Of a stretch of 64,000 nt of DNA, positions 1-8,340 are shown piece after piece. The translations under genes were made by a program, and so were the position numbers. The stretch's first letter is position 1. Every line of letters starts with the position of its first letter. This DNA is from Eutreptiella sp. 'Long Island Sound 2002'. Taxonomy: Eukaryota > Euglenozoa > Euglenophyceae > Eutreptiales > Eutreptiaceae. The notes beneath the pieces were generated by a model. The model saw nothing but the letters and a program-made list of their open reading frames with translations, was not told the origin of the DNA and did no database searches. The stretch is from NCBI GenBank assembly GCA_964036045.1, contig OZ038391.1, forward strand, positions 37,919,833-37,983,832. Direction: 5' to 3'.

Positions 1-1
1 G

Positions 2-526
2 ATGGAGTGCACCTCAGCCTGGAAATCGTCTGACCTCCAAGAAGAGTTGGTTATGTCTCCGGAGAAGGCGCAGAGCAAAGAGGTGTGGACCTCCGGTGCT
101 TGGCTGGAGGCCGTGACCGCCCCCATGGATGGGTCGGACGGTGGGGGAACCCCCCCGATTCCGGCCTTGGTGGCCAATTACGTGGAGGGACTGTGGATCC
201 TGCTGGTATCGGCGATGGGGACGTACGGAGAATCATACCATCAGCACACCGGAGGTGGGCGTGGGGGCGAGACCCCAAAGGAAGTGGGAGAGCCGCCAGA
301 AAATTTTGGGGACACTACGGTCCCTGTGGAGGAAGTCCGTTGCCGTCTGGCTAGCCTGCGGAGCAGGTTCTCGTACGAGAACGGACGTAGGATTTGGATC
401 CCGAAGAACAATAATCAGCAGAGGACCGACATGACGGATCCGCCGGCTACGGGTTGCCGCACGTGCAAGAGCCATGGAGCGCCGAGCAAGAAGCATTGGT
501 TTTTTGCCTGCCCATACTACGAGTGA
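2..526 (+). CDS. Gag-like ORF, 5' end possibly outside window
   Basis: An open frame of 174 codons runs from the window edge to a TGA at 524-526. It is polar and rich in Gly, Pro and Glu, with no recognisable globular domain in the first 140 residues. The last 25 residues contain a Cys/His cluster of the form C-x2-C-x9-H-x4-C (CRTC ... HWFFAC), which resembles a zinc knuckle. It ends 66 bp before the recombinase and shares its frame. Position and zinc cluster suggest the structural (gag-type) protein of the retrotransposon, but no sequence family is recognised. The methionine at position 2 may be internal. Confidence 0.4.
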   Translation: MECTSAWKSSDLQEELVMSPEKAQSKEVWTSGAWLEAVTAPMDGSDGGGTPPIPALVANYVEGLWILLVSAMGTYGESYHQHTGGGRGGETPKEVGEPPENFGDTTVPVEEVRCRLASLRSRFSYENGRRIWIPKNNNQQRTDMTDPPATGCRTCKSHGAPSKKHWFFACPYYE

Positions 527-592
527 CGGTGCCAAAAAGGGGGGGAAGAACAGGGGGAGAGGAGGACAGTCGGTGAGACGCCGTCGGGAGAG

Positions 593-1843
593 GTGGAGGG
601 AGTAATGGGAGAGTCGGCAGACTGGTCATCTTGGTGGGCGGCGTGGAAGCGACTCAATCGACAAGACCCGGCAGAGTATTCCGATGCGCTTGTCGCCATG
701 TCATGGAGCGTTGGCACCAGAAGCAACTATGCCGTTCACATCCGAGCATTGAGGTTACTCGCAGCCTCGCAGCCGGATGTCGATAAGTCAAAATTGCTGG
801 ACCGATACTTACGTGCGCTCTTCGCCAAGGGCAGGTCGAGATCATACATGCGAGGGGCTATCAGCGCGGTACGAGCCCTGGAGGACTTGGGGTGGATCGC
901 TGGGGTGGTCCAGGCCAGGCATTGGCGCATGGCAAAGTCCACCATCCGCAACACGGAGGAGCAGCGACCGTATGGAGGACTGGAGGCACTGTCCGTACTT
1001 GCCCAATCCTGTCGAACCAAGGAGCAGTGGTCCGGGTTCGCCTTGGCCGTCCTCTCCTTCACCTGTCTGTGGCGGGTGGGGGAAGCGGCCGGGGTTCGAC
1101 GACGAGGGATCGAGGACGCGGCTATATGGTTCAGGTGCAACAAGAACGGTGACAAGGTTGTTCAGCGAGAACTGGGCCCGTACTCCGCAAAATGGGCGAG
1201 GTGGCTCCGTGACTATGGGTCCACAGGTCGTCGCAGGTCGCCCATCATGTGCCCTTCCGGATCGCCATGGTTGGAGTCATTCCTGGAATTCGGGTTCCGG
1301 GGAACAGAGTACGCCAAACACAGGTGGCATTGTTGGAAACGTGGGGGTGCTGCCCTGCAGAAGTACCTCGCCCTCCCTGCGGAAATCCGGCAATGGTGGG
1401 GACGATGGAAGTCACGGAGGGTGGCGGAGGACTACGCACAGCCACCTGAAGAATATAAAATCTGGACCTCCATCAGACTACCATGGCCAGAGGGACCCTC
1501 CAAGTTCGTTAAGCGCACGGCGCGAGGGCACGACTTCTGGCCTGCAGCGATTTCGGAGTTATTTCGGGACGGACAGCAAACTGTGGAGCAGCAGCCTGAC
1601 GTTGGATCCAAGCGAGCGTGCATTGTACTGTCGGATGATGACACGCCTCAGCGACCTGGAGTCCCGGTGCGCCGCACCGTCAAGGTGCGCAGGCAAGGCA
1701 GTGCCAGCCCCGTGGCATCAGCAGCCCTGGGGCCCCGAGTTGGCCGAGTGGGTCCTGCAGCGAGTACGGGACGGAGCGGTTCGGGAGTGGTGCAGCAAGC
1801 TGCGGGAGGTGATCGACCTCCCGCCAAGCAGCGGAGGCGATGA
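593..1843 (+). CDS. Tyrosine recombinase of a DIRS-class retrotransposon
   Basis: This 416-residue protein has the two-part layout of a tyrosine recombinase. Residues about 30-120 look like the helical core-binding domain. The catalytic domain follows: box I Arg in LWRVGEA (R161), a beta-hairpin with Lys in CNKNGDK, a box II region HCWKRGGAA (H246), then WWGRWKS and the putative nucleophile Y281 in AEDYAQPP. In box II the usual H-x-x-R reads H-x-x-K followed by R, a possible weakness. The second His position is Trp (GRWKS), as is common in DIRS-type enzymes. A basic tail rich in Pro, Arg and Gly follows. Its 3' end overlaps the RT frame. The family role is strand exchange of the circular cDNA into the genome. 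The start at 593 is the first ATG after the preceding stop. Confidence 0.75.
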   Translation: MEGVMGESADWSSWWAAWKRLNRQDPAEYSDALVAMSWSVGTRSNYAVHIRALRLLAASQPDVDKSKLLDRYLRALFAKGRSRSYMRGAISAVRALEDLGWIAGVVQARHWRMAKSTIRNTEEQRPYGGLEALSVLAQSCRTKEQWSGFALAVLSFTCLWRVGEAAGVRRRGIEDAAIWFRCNKNGDKVVQRELGPYSAKWARWLRDYGSTGRRRSPIMCPSGSPWLESFLEFGFRGTEYAKHRWHCWKRGGAALQKYLALPAEIRQWWGRWKSRRVAEDYAQPPEEYKIWTSIRLPWPEGPSKFVKRTARGHDFWPAAISELFRDGQQTVEQQPDVGSKRACIVLSDDDTPQRPGVPVRRTVKVRRQGSASPVASAALGPRVGRVGPAASTGRSGSGVVQQAAGGDRPPAKQRRR

Positions 1844-3323
1844 TGGCTGGATCCTGGGACGGCTGCTGGTGCTGGTGCTCAGGATGTGGAGGCATTCGTC
1901 ACAGTTAGGGATACCGCACCCTGGGGTACATATCGGTCAGTTTTTTGTGCAGCTCACGAGGGACGCGTGGCTGATCTGGTTGCGAGACTCCACTTCCCCA
2001 AAGTTAATTGTGGTGCCATTAACTACGACCATTTTAGAGAGGGGGGTGGGACCTGTGGGTAATGTCCGCATCCCCCCCGATATTTGGAAGGCATTGGTGC
2101 CGGGTAACTTTGGCGAGGTGAGCAGGCGGTCCTTTTCTTCTCTGGCGCCTGTAACAGGCCAGTCTGCGGTCGTGGCCAGGGCATTGGTACAGCAAGGGGT
2201 ACTGCGCCCCTGTCTTGCGGACGGTTTGGGCCCCAATGGGTCCCTTTTCGCTATCCCGAAAAACAGCGAAAAGGCAAGCTGTATTTGCAACATGGTCCTT
2301 TTCAACAACGCCCAGGGGTGCGACAGCCCCCCCTTGCGATTGCCAAGCGTTGAGCTTGTCGCTTTTTTACAGATTGTGCATTGGAATATACATTTGGATT
2401 TCGTTCCAGCCGGTTGTGCGGGGGTGGTGGGGGATAATGTCATGTTCCTTCTTCACCAGATGGCGTCCCTCAAAGCTGACCCGCCCTGTGTGGGGGAGGA
2501 GCCTGTTTTGTGTGCATGTCATATCGATCTTAGTAATTGTTTTTGGTCTCTGAAGATGCCTGTTGAGTTTACTGACGCCTTTCGAGTTTCAGTGGATGGA
2601 GTATTGTATAGTTTTGATTGTCTCCCGTTCGGGTGGACCCACAGTCCAGCCATTTGCCAGGCCGTGATGGTCAGGCTGGTGCAGAGCGCGGGGGTGCAGG
2701 GAGTCTTGGTGCTTGTCTACCTGGACGATGTGTTTATCATTGGGTATGGCAGGAAGTGGGTTAGTATGCAGGCGGGTGTTGTTGCTTCGCGCCTGAGGGA
2801 GGAAGGGGCCATTGTCAGTCCAAAAAGCACCTTGGAGGCCGCCGTTGGTTTGGCATGGATTGGAAAGTTTTTCGATTTCCAGGCTGCCACTGTGTCCACG
2901 GCGCGTGGAAATTGGCAAGCGTTGGTGGCGCGCTGGTGGCAACTGGCTGTAGGCCCTTGTACACGCCGCCGTTTGCTACGCTTTTTAGGCAGGTTGCTGT
3001 GGTTTGTGCGCCCAAATTGGGGAGTGCTGCCGTTCGTGGCGCCGGTGTGGGCACATATACTGTGGCAGCCTCAGTGGTTGGCTGACGCCCCCTTGCGTTT
3101 GTTGCACACCCTTGCGGGCTTGCTGCCATGGGGGCTGATGGCATGGAGGCCGTTGGTTTTTTTTAAGAAGCCGCGCGATTGGGCTGAGTACATTTTTTTT
3201 TTGATGGAGCCTGCGATGGGCGAACCTGGAGGATGGCGCTGTGGGGATACACTATGGGGGGAAGGTCAGGGATCGTACATGAGGTGTTGTGCAATCAGCA
3301 GATTGCAGAGTTCGCGGCATTAG
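1635..3323 (+). CDS. Reverse transcriptase of the DIRS-class element
   Basis: The RT copies element RNA into cDNA. Core motifs are clear: motif A with catalytic Asp in HIDLSNCFW (Asp codon 2526-2528), motif B in LPFGWTHSPAICQ, and motif C as YLDD at 2718-2729, followed by thumb-like sequence. The frame is open from 777, but its upstream part is a shadow of the recombinase. The ATG at 1635 is a plausible start and overlaps the recombinase by about 209 nt. The frame diverges from RNase H at a run of ten T (3193-3202). Residues after about 3203 in this frame (LMEPAMGEP...) are probably out-of-frame readthrough to the TAG/TAA-type end at 3323. The protein is otherwise uninterrupted, so the copy may have been active recently. 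Confidence 0.85.
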   Translation: MMTRLSDLESRCAAPSRCAGKAVPAPWHQQPWGPELAEWVLQRVRDGAVREWCSKLREVIDLPPSSGGDDGWILGRLLVLVLRMWRHSSQLGIPHPGVHIGQFFVQLTRDAWLIWLRDSTSPKLIVVPLTTTILERGVGPVGNVRIPPDIWKALVPGNFGEVSRRSFSSLAPVTGQSAVVARALVQQGVLRPCLADGLGPNGSLFAIPKNSEKASCICNMVLFNNAQGCDSPPLRLPSVELVAFLQIVHWNIHLDFVPAGCAGVVGDNVMFLLHQMASLKADPPCVGEEPVLCACHIDLSNCFWSLKMPVEFTDAFRVSVDGVLYSFDCLPFGWTHSPAICQAVMVRLVQSAGVQGVLVLVYLDDVFIIGYGRKWVSMQAGVVASRLREEGAIVSPKSTLEAAVGLAWIGKFFDFQAATVSTARGNWQALVARWWQLAVGPCTRRRLLRFLGRLLWFVRPNWGVLPFVAPVWAHILWQPQWLADAPLRLLHTLAGLLPWGLMAWRPLVFFKKPRDWAEYIFFLMEPAMGEPGGWRCGDTLWGEGQGSYMRCCAISRLQSSRH

Positions 3324-3721
3324 AGTATGCAGTGCATCTCGTGTCCGCATTGGGGTGGAACAGAGTAGGTCTGGTTGGAGATAACCTTTCGGTGCTGCAA
3401 AGTTTTGCGGCAGGAAAAGCGAGTCTGGGGTTGCGAGTGCAGAATAGAATTTTGCGGCGGCTGGTATACGCGTGCACGCGGTCGCGTAGGTCGTGGTATC
3501 TGTGCTGGGTCCCAGGAGAATGCAACCCGGCGGATCCTTTCAGCCGTATCCAGTCGGGGTGGAGGGGGGACTATGCCGCAGCACAAGAGGAGGCCACACG
3601 TCGGCTGAGGTTGGCTATGGGCGGCCCCACGGTGTTAGTCCAGCATGTATGGACGTTGGAGCTACTGGTGATAAAGCAGCTACAGGGTCATGTGGGCATG
3701 AAGGTCCGGAAGCCTGCCTGA
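3188..3721 (+). CDS. RNase H domain, joined to RT by a -1 frame change
   Basis: The frame opens after a TGA at 3185-3187 and reads FFDGACDG straight after the T run, giving the first catalytic Asp at 3203-3205. It continues with EFAALEYAVHL (Glu motif), LVGDN (second Asp motif), and ends with a helix and WVPGECNPADPFSR, the last acidic motif. This order matches retroelement RNase H, which removes template RNA. There is no good start codon before the first catalytic Asp: the ATG at 3233 lies after it. The domain is therefore most likely made as an RT fusion through a -1 shift at TTTTTTTTTT, unless an indel has broken the copy. The C-terminal tail to the TGA at 3719-3721 is basic and unassigned. 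Confidence 0.75.
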   Translation, partial: VHFFFDGACDGRTWRMALWGYTMGGRSGIVHEVLCNQQIAEFAALEYAVHLVSALGWNRVGLVGDNLSVLQSFAAGKASLGLRVQNRILRRLVYACTRSRRSWYLCWVPGECNPADPFSRIQSGWRGDYAAAQEEATRRLRLAMGGPTVLVQHVWTLELLVIKQLQGHVGMKVRKPA

Positions 3722-3960
3722 CACGCCGTGACGCCCTGCGTTTGGTCCTTGGGCCGTTGGCTGCAAGTAGCTAGGCGTCGTGTGTGTGTCCTCCGACGCG
3801 CCCTTGCCCGCTGCTACAAACAAACACAACGGTCAACCTTTGGCCGAGCCGGGTGAGGGTGCAGACGGGGCCCAGCGGGGAGCACGGCGCCCGATAGCCC
3901 TGAGCATGCGAGTGTCTGCGTGGTAGGGGTACGGTGCGAATGGCGGTGAGGTAACCTCGC
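3722..3960. other. Spacer between the DIRS-class element and LINE remnant
   Basis: No ORF or obvious repeat. It may contain the right terminal repeat of the DIRS-class element, but I could not recognise one without the left end. Confidence 0.3.
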
Positions 3961-5407
3961 ATGTGTTGCGTTTGCGGTGCCTTAGTTTTTGTCTTAACTC
4001 ATGCCAAGGCCTGTGGCGCTGCCGTGGAGACGGTTAAACACGCGATGGTCGAATGCCCCATGTTCAAAGCGGCGGCGGCGGTTATACAGCACTACTATGG
4101 CCAGGTGAAAACTGATAACGGGAGTTTCAAAGTTCGAGATATGATGCAGTCCGACGACCAAGAATGGTTACTGAAAACGGACCAAGGCTCGGCGATGTGG
4201 TCAGCAAGAAGTGCCCACTGGCGGTATCGATGCGAAGTCAAGGCAGGAGCGTCGCCGGTGTTCACGTCGTACCTAACAACATGGCTAAGGGAGCTATGTG
4301 AGTGGGTGGGATTTTACACAGGGGAGCACAGGGAACAATGGAAAGGCTTTCAAAAATCACTGGAGCAACTTCGAGACACCGGGGTGCAGCCGCGACAAGG
4401 GGAAGTGCAAGTACATGGGGGATTGAATGCATGGTGGCAAACACACACGGAGTGCTTCACCCAAGAGAAATCAGCCGACAATCATAGTTGGCAAAGGGCA
4501 ACGGAATCACGTCCGAAGCGCCCGAGGCAGGCAGGCCCGGGAGTGCTACAAGGAGTGCAAGATCTGATTGCAGAACCGGTGGAGAAGGGCCACAGGATAG
4601 TGTACACTGGCGGATCGTCGAAGCGACTGAGCCACAAGGACATGCGAAGGGCCGGGGGATTTGGCGTGTTCGCGGCGGAAGACGTCCGTGCGCTTCTGTG
4701 GCTACGTACCAACACATCACAGGCAAACAAACAACGGAGCAGAGCTTTGGGCAGCCGTGGAAGCCTTACGGGGATTCTGGGTGCCAAAACTGGCAACCCT
4801 TACCGACTCGCAGTACCTGCAGCTGGGAGCGACTGGCAGGGCCCAACATTGGAAGTCAAAAGGATGGACCACCACATCTGGAAAACTGCAAGTCCACGTC
4901 CCAGTCTGAGAAATACTGCTCCAGGAAATGGCGACGCCGGGAAGAGAAGTCAGGTGGGAACATGTCCCAGCACATGTCAACGTGCAGGGAAATGAGGTGG
5001 CGAATGGATTGGCCATGGAAGGCATGTGTTCAAGCCCACTGTGGTCGCAGCATGTTGCACCAAATTCATCATCAGGGTCAGAGTCAACGGTAAGCTTGAG
5101 GGGAGGGTCGGGAACAGAGTCAGAGGGCACCAGGGAACTTTGGTCATCCTTGGGTATGGTACCCATGGACAGTGATGAACTGAAAGGGGAAGCATCCGGG
5201 GAACCAGCGCCACGTGAGACGGGACCATACTCCTCAAGCAGTACAGAAAGTGAGGAAATGAGGACAGGACACGCACACCAGGGAGTGTTGTCGAGTGCAC
5301 TGTCAGCAGCGGACACACTGTCCTTCAGCACAGATGTGAGTGACACCAGGCGGCAGCGCAAGAAGCGGAGGCTCAGGAAACGCAGGAACCCAGGACAGGG
5401 TCGATAA
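3961..5407 (+). pseudogene. LINE-type pol 3' end: zinc finger and broken RNase H
   Basis: The 5' part (frame 1) carries Cys/His pairs followed by ETVKHAMVECPMF, the E-T-x-x-H-x-x-x-x-C signature of the zinc-binding domain that follows the RT in many non-LTR elements. A linker leads into RNase H at YTGGSS...AGGFGVF. The frame then shifts: NNGAELWAAVEAL and LTDSQYL lie in frame 2, a TGA at 4907-4909 interrupts, and VPAHVNVQGNEVANGLA follows in the same frame. Two of the four catalytic acids are changed (Asp to Gly in YTGGS, Asp to Asn in EVAN). A Ser/Glu-rich tail ends in a basic block, RRQRKKRRLRKRR, at 5407. One frameshift, one stop and two catalytic losses mark a dead copy. The RT itself is missing upstream. 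Confidence 0.7.
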
Positions 5408-5623
5408 AGACAGAGCCAGAAGCCCCTGCACAATGGTGCTGTCAGAGATTCCAATGGTGCTATCAGAGATTCCAAGCACAACAATGCATGTCCGAAAAAT
5501 CTGTGTTCTAACGCAGAGTTTGCATCATATGAGCTGCGTTCTGTCGCAGTGAGCAGCAACACGCAAAGGAGAGCTCCAAGCAGCTGAACGCCGCGTCCTG
5601 TCGCGGACAGGCACGCAGGCGTT

Positions 5624-6265
5624 ATGCCGTCTGGGAAGACACAGCAGGAGAAGGGATCTCACCAGCAGCGGTATGGCCCATACACACACATCCAGCCAAC
5701 CCCAAAGAAGGTCAAGCCTCAGCAAGAACGCCAGCGTTTCAAAGTGCAAGCACCGAGTCAGCTGGACGCCATTGCGAACGAAGGACTGCAAGCAGTTGAA
5801 GCAGAGCTGACCACAATGGCCTGGGCCCGCAACCAGCAGATCTGGCTCCGACTGGACGAACCACATGACACCAGGATGCACTGTGAGATTGTGGACAACC
5901 ATGGGGAACCACTGCTGATGAGCAATCAGGAGCTCTACTCGGTGATGGTCCAGATCAACTGGATCCTGAAGACCTAGGCTCTGGCGAACATGCAGGTCCA
6001 GTGGCGACCCAAAAGTGCAGGCAAGTGGCACCCGTTCCAGTGGGAGGCGCTCCTCCACTGTCAGACGGCAGAAGGACACAGAGCGGTGCCCTCCTCGGTA
6101 AGCAGAACTGGAGATTGCCTGCATGTGTGGCTGGCAGGCCGAGCGGACCTCTTGCGGTTGTTCCAAAGAACGCTCTTCAGGCAGGCGGACCCGGTACCCG
6201 GGAACGCTGTGCGGTTCCTCTACACGCTGCTGAACACACCCCCATGCGAAAGAAGATACACATGA
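5624..6265 (+). pseudogene. Unrecognised ORF downstream of LINE RNase H, one internal stop
   Basis: A single frame of about 213 codons interrupted only by a TAG at 5975-5977. The first 117 codons begin MPSGKTQQEKG and are basic and Gln-rich, then become more regular (AWARNQQIWLRLDEPHDTRMH). After the TAG the same frame continues LANMQVQWRPKSAGKWHPFQWEALLHC to a TGA at 6263-6265. I do not recognise a family. Its position between the pol remnant and the 3' non-coding part suggests a last ORF of the element, and the frame kept on both sides of the TAG suggests one ancestral protein. The minus strand also has a long open frame here, so coding strand is inferred from position. Confidence 0.35.
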
Positions 6266-6325
6266 CAGGGGGTGACACAAAGGAGAAGAAGAATGGAGTG
6301 CATGGTGCCATGGTGCAGATACTCC

Positions 6326-6396
6326 ATCGTCGTGGCGCAGTGGATACACCACACCTCTTCAGTCCCGTGGAGGATGGTTCGAACCCTGGGGGGGAT
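6326..6396 (+). other. tRNA-like sequence with pol III A and B boxes
   Basis: TGGCGCAGTGGATA (6333-6346) matches a tRNA D-arm/A box, and GGTTCGAACCC (6376-6386) matches the B box/T-arm. The spacing is about 43 nt, as in a class I tRNA. Partial acceptor pairing is possible (four of seven pairs plus one G-T wobble). The T stem keeps only two pairs, so this is not a functional tRNA. It is more likely a tRNA-derived promoter or SINE-like head. Confidence 0.35.
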
Positions 6397-6436
6397 AGAG
6401 ATGCACCGAACAACCCAAACCCCCTTTTTTTTGGGC

Positions 6437-6580
6437 GCGAGAGAGAGGGAGAGAGAAACAGAGAGAGAGAGAGGGTAGAGCACAATGGGAAAGGAACAGA
6501 GAGGAGCAACAGGAGAGAAAGAGCAGGGGAGAGCAAGAGAGATTAGGAGGGAGAGAGAAGGAGAGAGACCCACAGAGCAA
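6437..6580 (+). repeat. GA-rich polypurine tract
   Basis: Interrupted (GA)n runs such as gagagagagggagagagaaa. Almost entirely purine on the plus strand. It recurs at +3798 and +7596. Confidence 0.85.
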
Positions 6581-6701
6581 GAGACCGGGGCTAACCGGCG
6601 CAAAGGGAGGTGGTGGGTTCGAGCTGACCAGGGTGGGTTCCAGCTTACCAGGGTAAAAGGGACGCCGCGGCGGCACGGAACAGTCAAGAAACGAAAAAGC
6701 A

Positions 6702-6997
6702 GGGCGCCGTAGCGCCCCTGAGCCACAGGCTCGACACGTCGTCACGTGTCGAACAGCCGAAGCGTGACTGGGGCTGCGAGAGTGCGGCCCATGTGAGGAA
6801 GACGGAAGCAAGTAGGCATGAATGTGTGGGCAGCGTGCGCATGCATGGTGTGGAGCTGAAATGGTATGCGCCACACGCAGTACAGCAATGATTTTTGAGT
6901 TGCCTGACAGCCGGAGCACAAGTGCTGAGACGCCGTTGCGCCATCAAAGGCGCCTTTGCGCCCCTTGAGGATCGAGTATGACACGTCCTTACGTGCC
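6702..6997. other. Cluster of short hairpins and palindromes
   Basis: Four inverted repeats lie within 296 bp: GGGCGC-cgta-GCGCCC (6702-6717), TCGACACGT-cgtc-ACGTGTCGA (6731-6752), the perfect palindrome CAAAGGCGCCTTTG (6945-6958), and GACACGT-cctt-ACGTGCC (6980-6997). The second and fourth share the GACACGT/ACGTG core. The set recurs in copies 2 and 3 of the macrorepeat. Confidence 0.6.
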
Positions 6998-7336
6998 AGG
7001 GAGCAAGTGCATGACGGGGGCACGACCTGCAGGGCAAGGGTTAGAGACTGACCGGCAATGTGGGTGGGTGGTGGGTGCGAGCTGACCTCAATGTCCAGAG
7101 GACCAGTGCCAATGCACAGTCAGCAACCACCTGTTGTGGTACAGAACTGGTCTACGCTGCTGTGCAGCAAGCAAAACACTGAACAATGTGGTTATGACCA
7201 TGCGCCTGTGACACGGGGGCGTATGCGAGCCCAGTTTCCGTTGCCTCATGGCCCCGGTAACAGTAACTGCAAGAGTACACAGCACAGCGCACCGCACAAC
7301 TGTTTCACCCATGGTTCGGCTACGGCATTGGCGGCC

Positions 7337-8340
7337 CCAAGATCGCTCGGTCCGGCCCGTCTGAGGCGCACCCGGCCCGGCCCGTCCAACGCGCGCCCGG
7401 CCCGGCCCGTCCGTACGACGCGCGCCCGGCTTGCCCGTCCGTCCGACGTGCGCCCGGCCCGCCCGCTCCGTCGGGCGCGTCGGCCCGCGCCCGACGCGGG
7501 CCGGGCGCGCGTCGGACGGACGGGCAAGCCGGGCGCGCGTCGTACAGACGGGCCGGGCCGGGCGCGCGTCGGACGTACGGGCCTGGCGGGGCGCGCGTCG
7601 GACGGGCCGGGCCGGGCGCGCGTCGGACGGACGGGCCGGGCCGGGCGGGCCGGGCGCGCGTCGGACGAACGGGCAAGCCGGGCGCACATCATACGGACAT
7701 GCCAGGCCGGGCGCGCGTCGGACGGGCCGCGCCGGGCGCGCGTCGGACGGACGGGCCGGGCCGGGCGCGCGTCGGACAGACGGGCGGGCCGGGCGCGCGT
7801 CAGACGGGCCGGGGCGGGCGCGCGTCGGACGGACGGGCCGGGCCGGGCGGGCCGGGCGCGCGTTGGACGGACGGGCAAGCCGGGCGCGCATCGTACAGAC
7901 GGGCCGGGCCGGGCGCGCGATGGACGGGCCGGGCCAGGCGCGCGTCGGACGGACGGGCCGGGCCGGGCGCGCGTCGGACGGGCCTGGCCGGGCGCGCTTC
8001 GGACGGACGGGCGGGGCCGGGCGGGCCGGGCGCGCGTTGGACGGGCCGGGCCGGGCGCGCGTCGGATGGACATGCCGGGCCGGGCGGGCCGGGCGCGCGT
8101 CGGACGGACGCGCAAGCTGGGCGCGCGTCGGACGGACGGGCAAGCCGGGCGCGCGTCGGACGGACGGGCCGGGCCGGGCGGGCCGGGCGCGCGTTGGACG
8201 GACGGGCAAGCCTACAGACGGGCCGGGCTGGGCGCGCGTCCGACGGGCCGGGCAAGGCGCGCGTCGGACCGACGGGCCGGGCGCGCGTCGGACGGGCCGG
8301 GCCGGGCGCGCGTCGGATGGACATGCCGGGCCGGGCGGGC
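7337..8340. repeat. GC-rich minisatellite, copy 1, with internal orientation switch
   Basis: Units built from GGGCCGGGCGCGCGTCGGAC and shorter variants. From 7337 to about 7484 the units are in C-rich orientation on the plus strand; from there they are G-rich. All reading frames are open here because the sequence almost lacks TA and TGA. The encoded Arg/Gly/Pro/Ala strings are not evidence of a gene. Confidence 0.9.

Larger units (their letters stand above)
2..3721 (+). mobile_element. DIRS-class (tyrosine recombinase) retrotransposon, left end cut by window
   Basis: Four consecutive plus-strand coding regions belong together: a gag-like ORF, a tyrosine recombinase, a reverse transcriptase and an RNase H. 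A tyrosine recombinase combined with RT and RNase H, and no visible DDE integrase or endonuclease, defines the DIRS/PAT/Ngaro class, which integrates through a circular DNA intermediate. Gag, recombinase and RNase H lie in frame 2; the RT lies in frame 3 and overlaps both neighbours. The left terminus is outside the window and I did not find terminal or split direct repeats in 3722-3960, so the right boundary is set at the last stop codon. The recombinase lies upstream of the RT, whereas in most described members it follows RNase H. Confidence 0.7.
4543..8340 (+). repeat. 3798-bp tandem macrorepeat, copy 1
   Basis: The segment starting gtgctacaaggagtgcaa recurs at 8341 and 12139, exactly 3798 bp apart. 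It holds most of the broken RNase H, a downstream ORF, a tRNA-like box pair, a purine tract, a hairpin cluster and a GC-rich minisatellite. Copy 1 is preceded by native LINE sequence, copies 2 and 3 by the end of the previous copy's minisatellite. Copy 1 differs from copies 2 and 3 at 5223 (g versus c) and 5493 (c versus t). Confidence 0.95.

Noticed and set aside
5525-6352. 275-codon minus-strand ORF (and copies at 9323-10150 and 13121-13948)
   Set aside because: No domain, and it overlaps the plus-strand ORF placed downstream of the pol remnant. More likely a shadow frame, though not excluded.
6326-6396. Functional tRNA gene
   Set aside because: A and B boxes are good, but the T stem has only two pairs and the acceptor stem is imperfect.
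6179-6726. Leu/Ser/Pro-rich minus-strand ORFs over the purine tract
   Set aside because: They are the translation of (CT)n sequence, with no domain.
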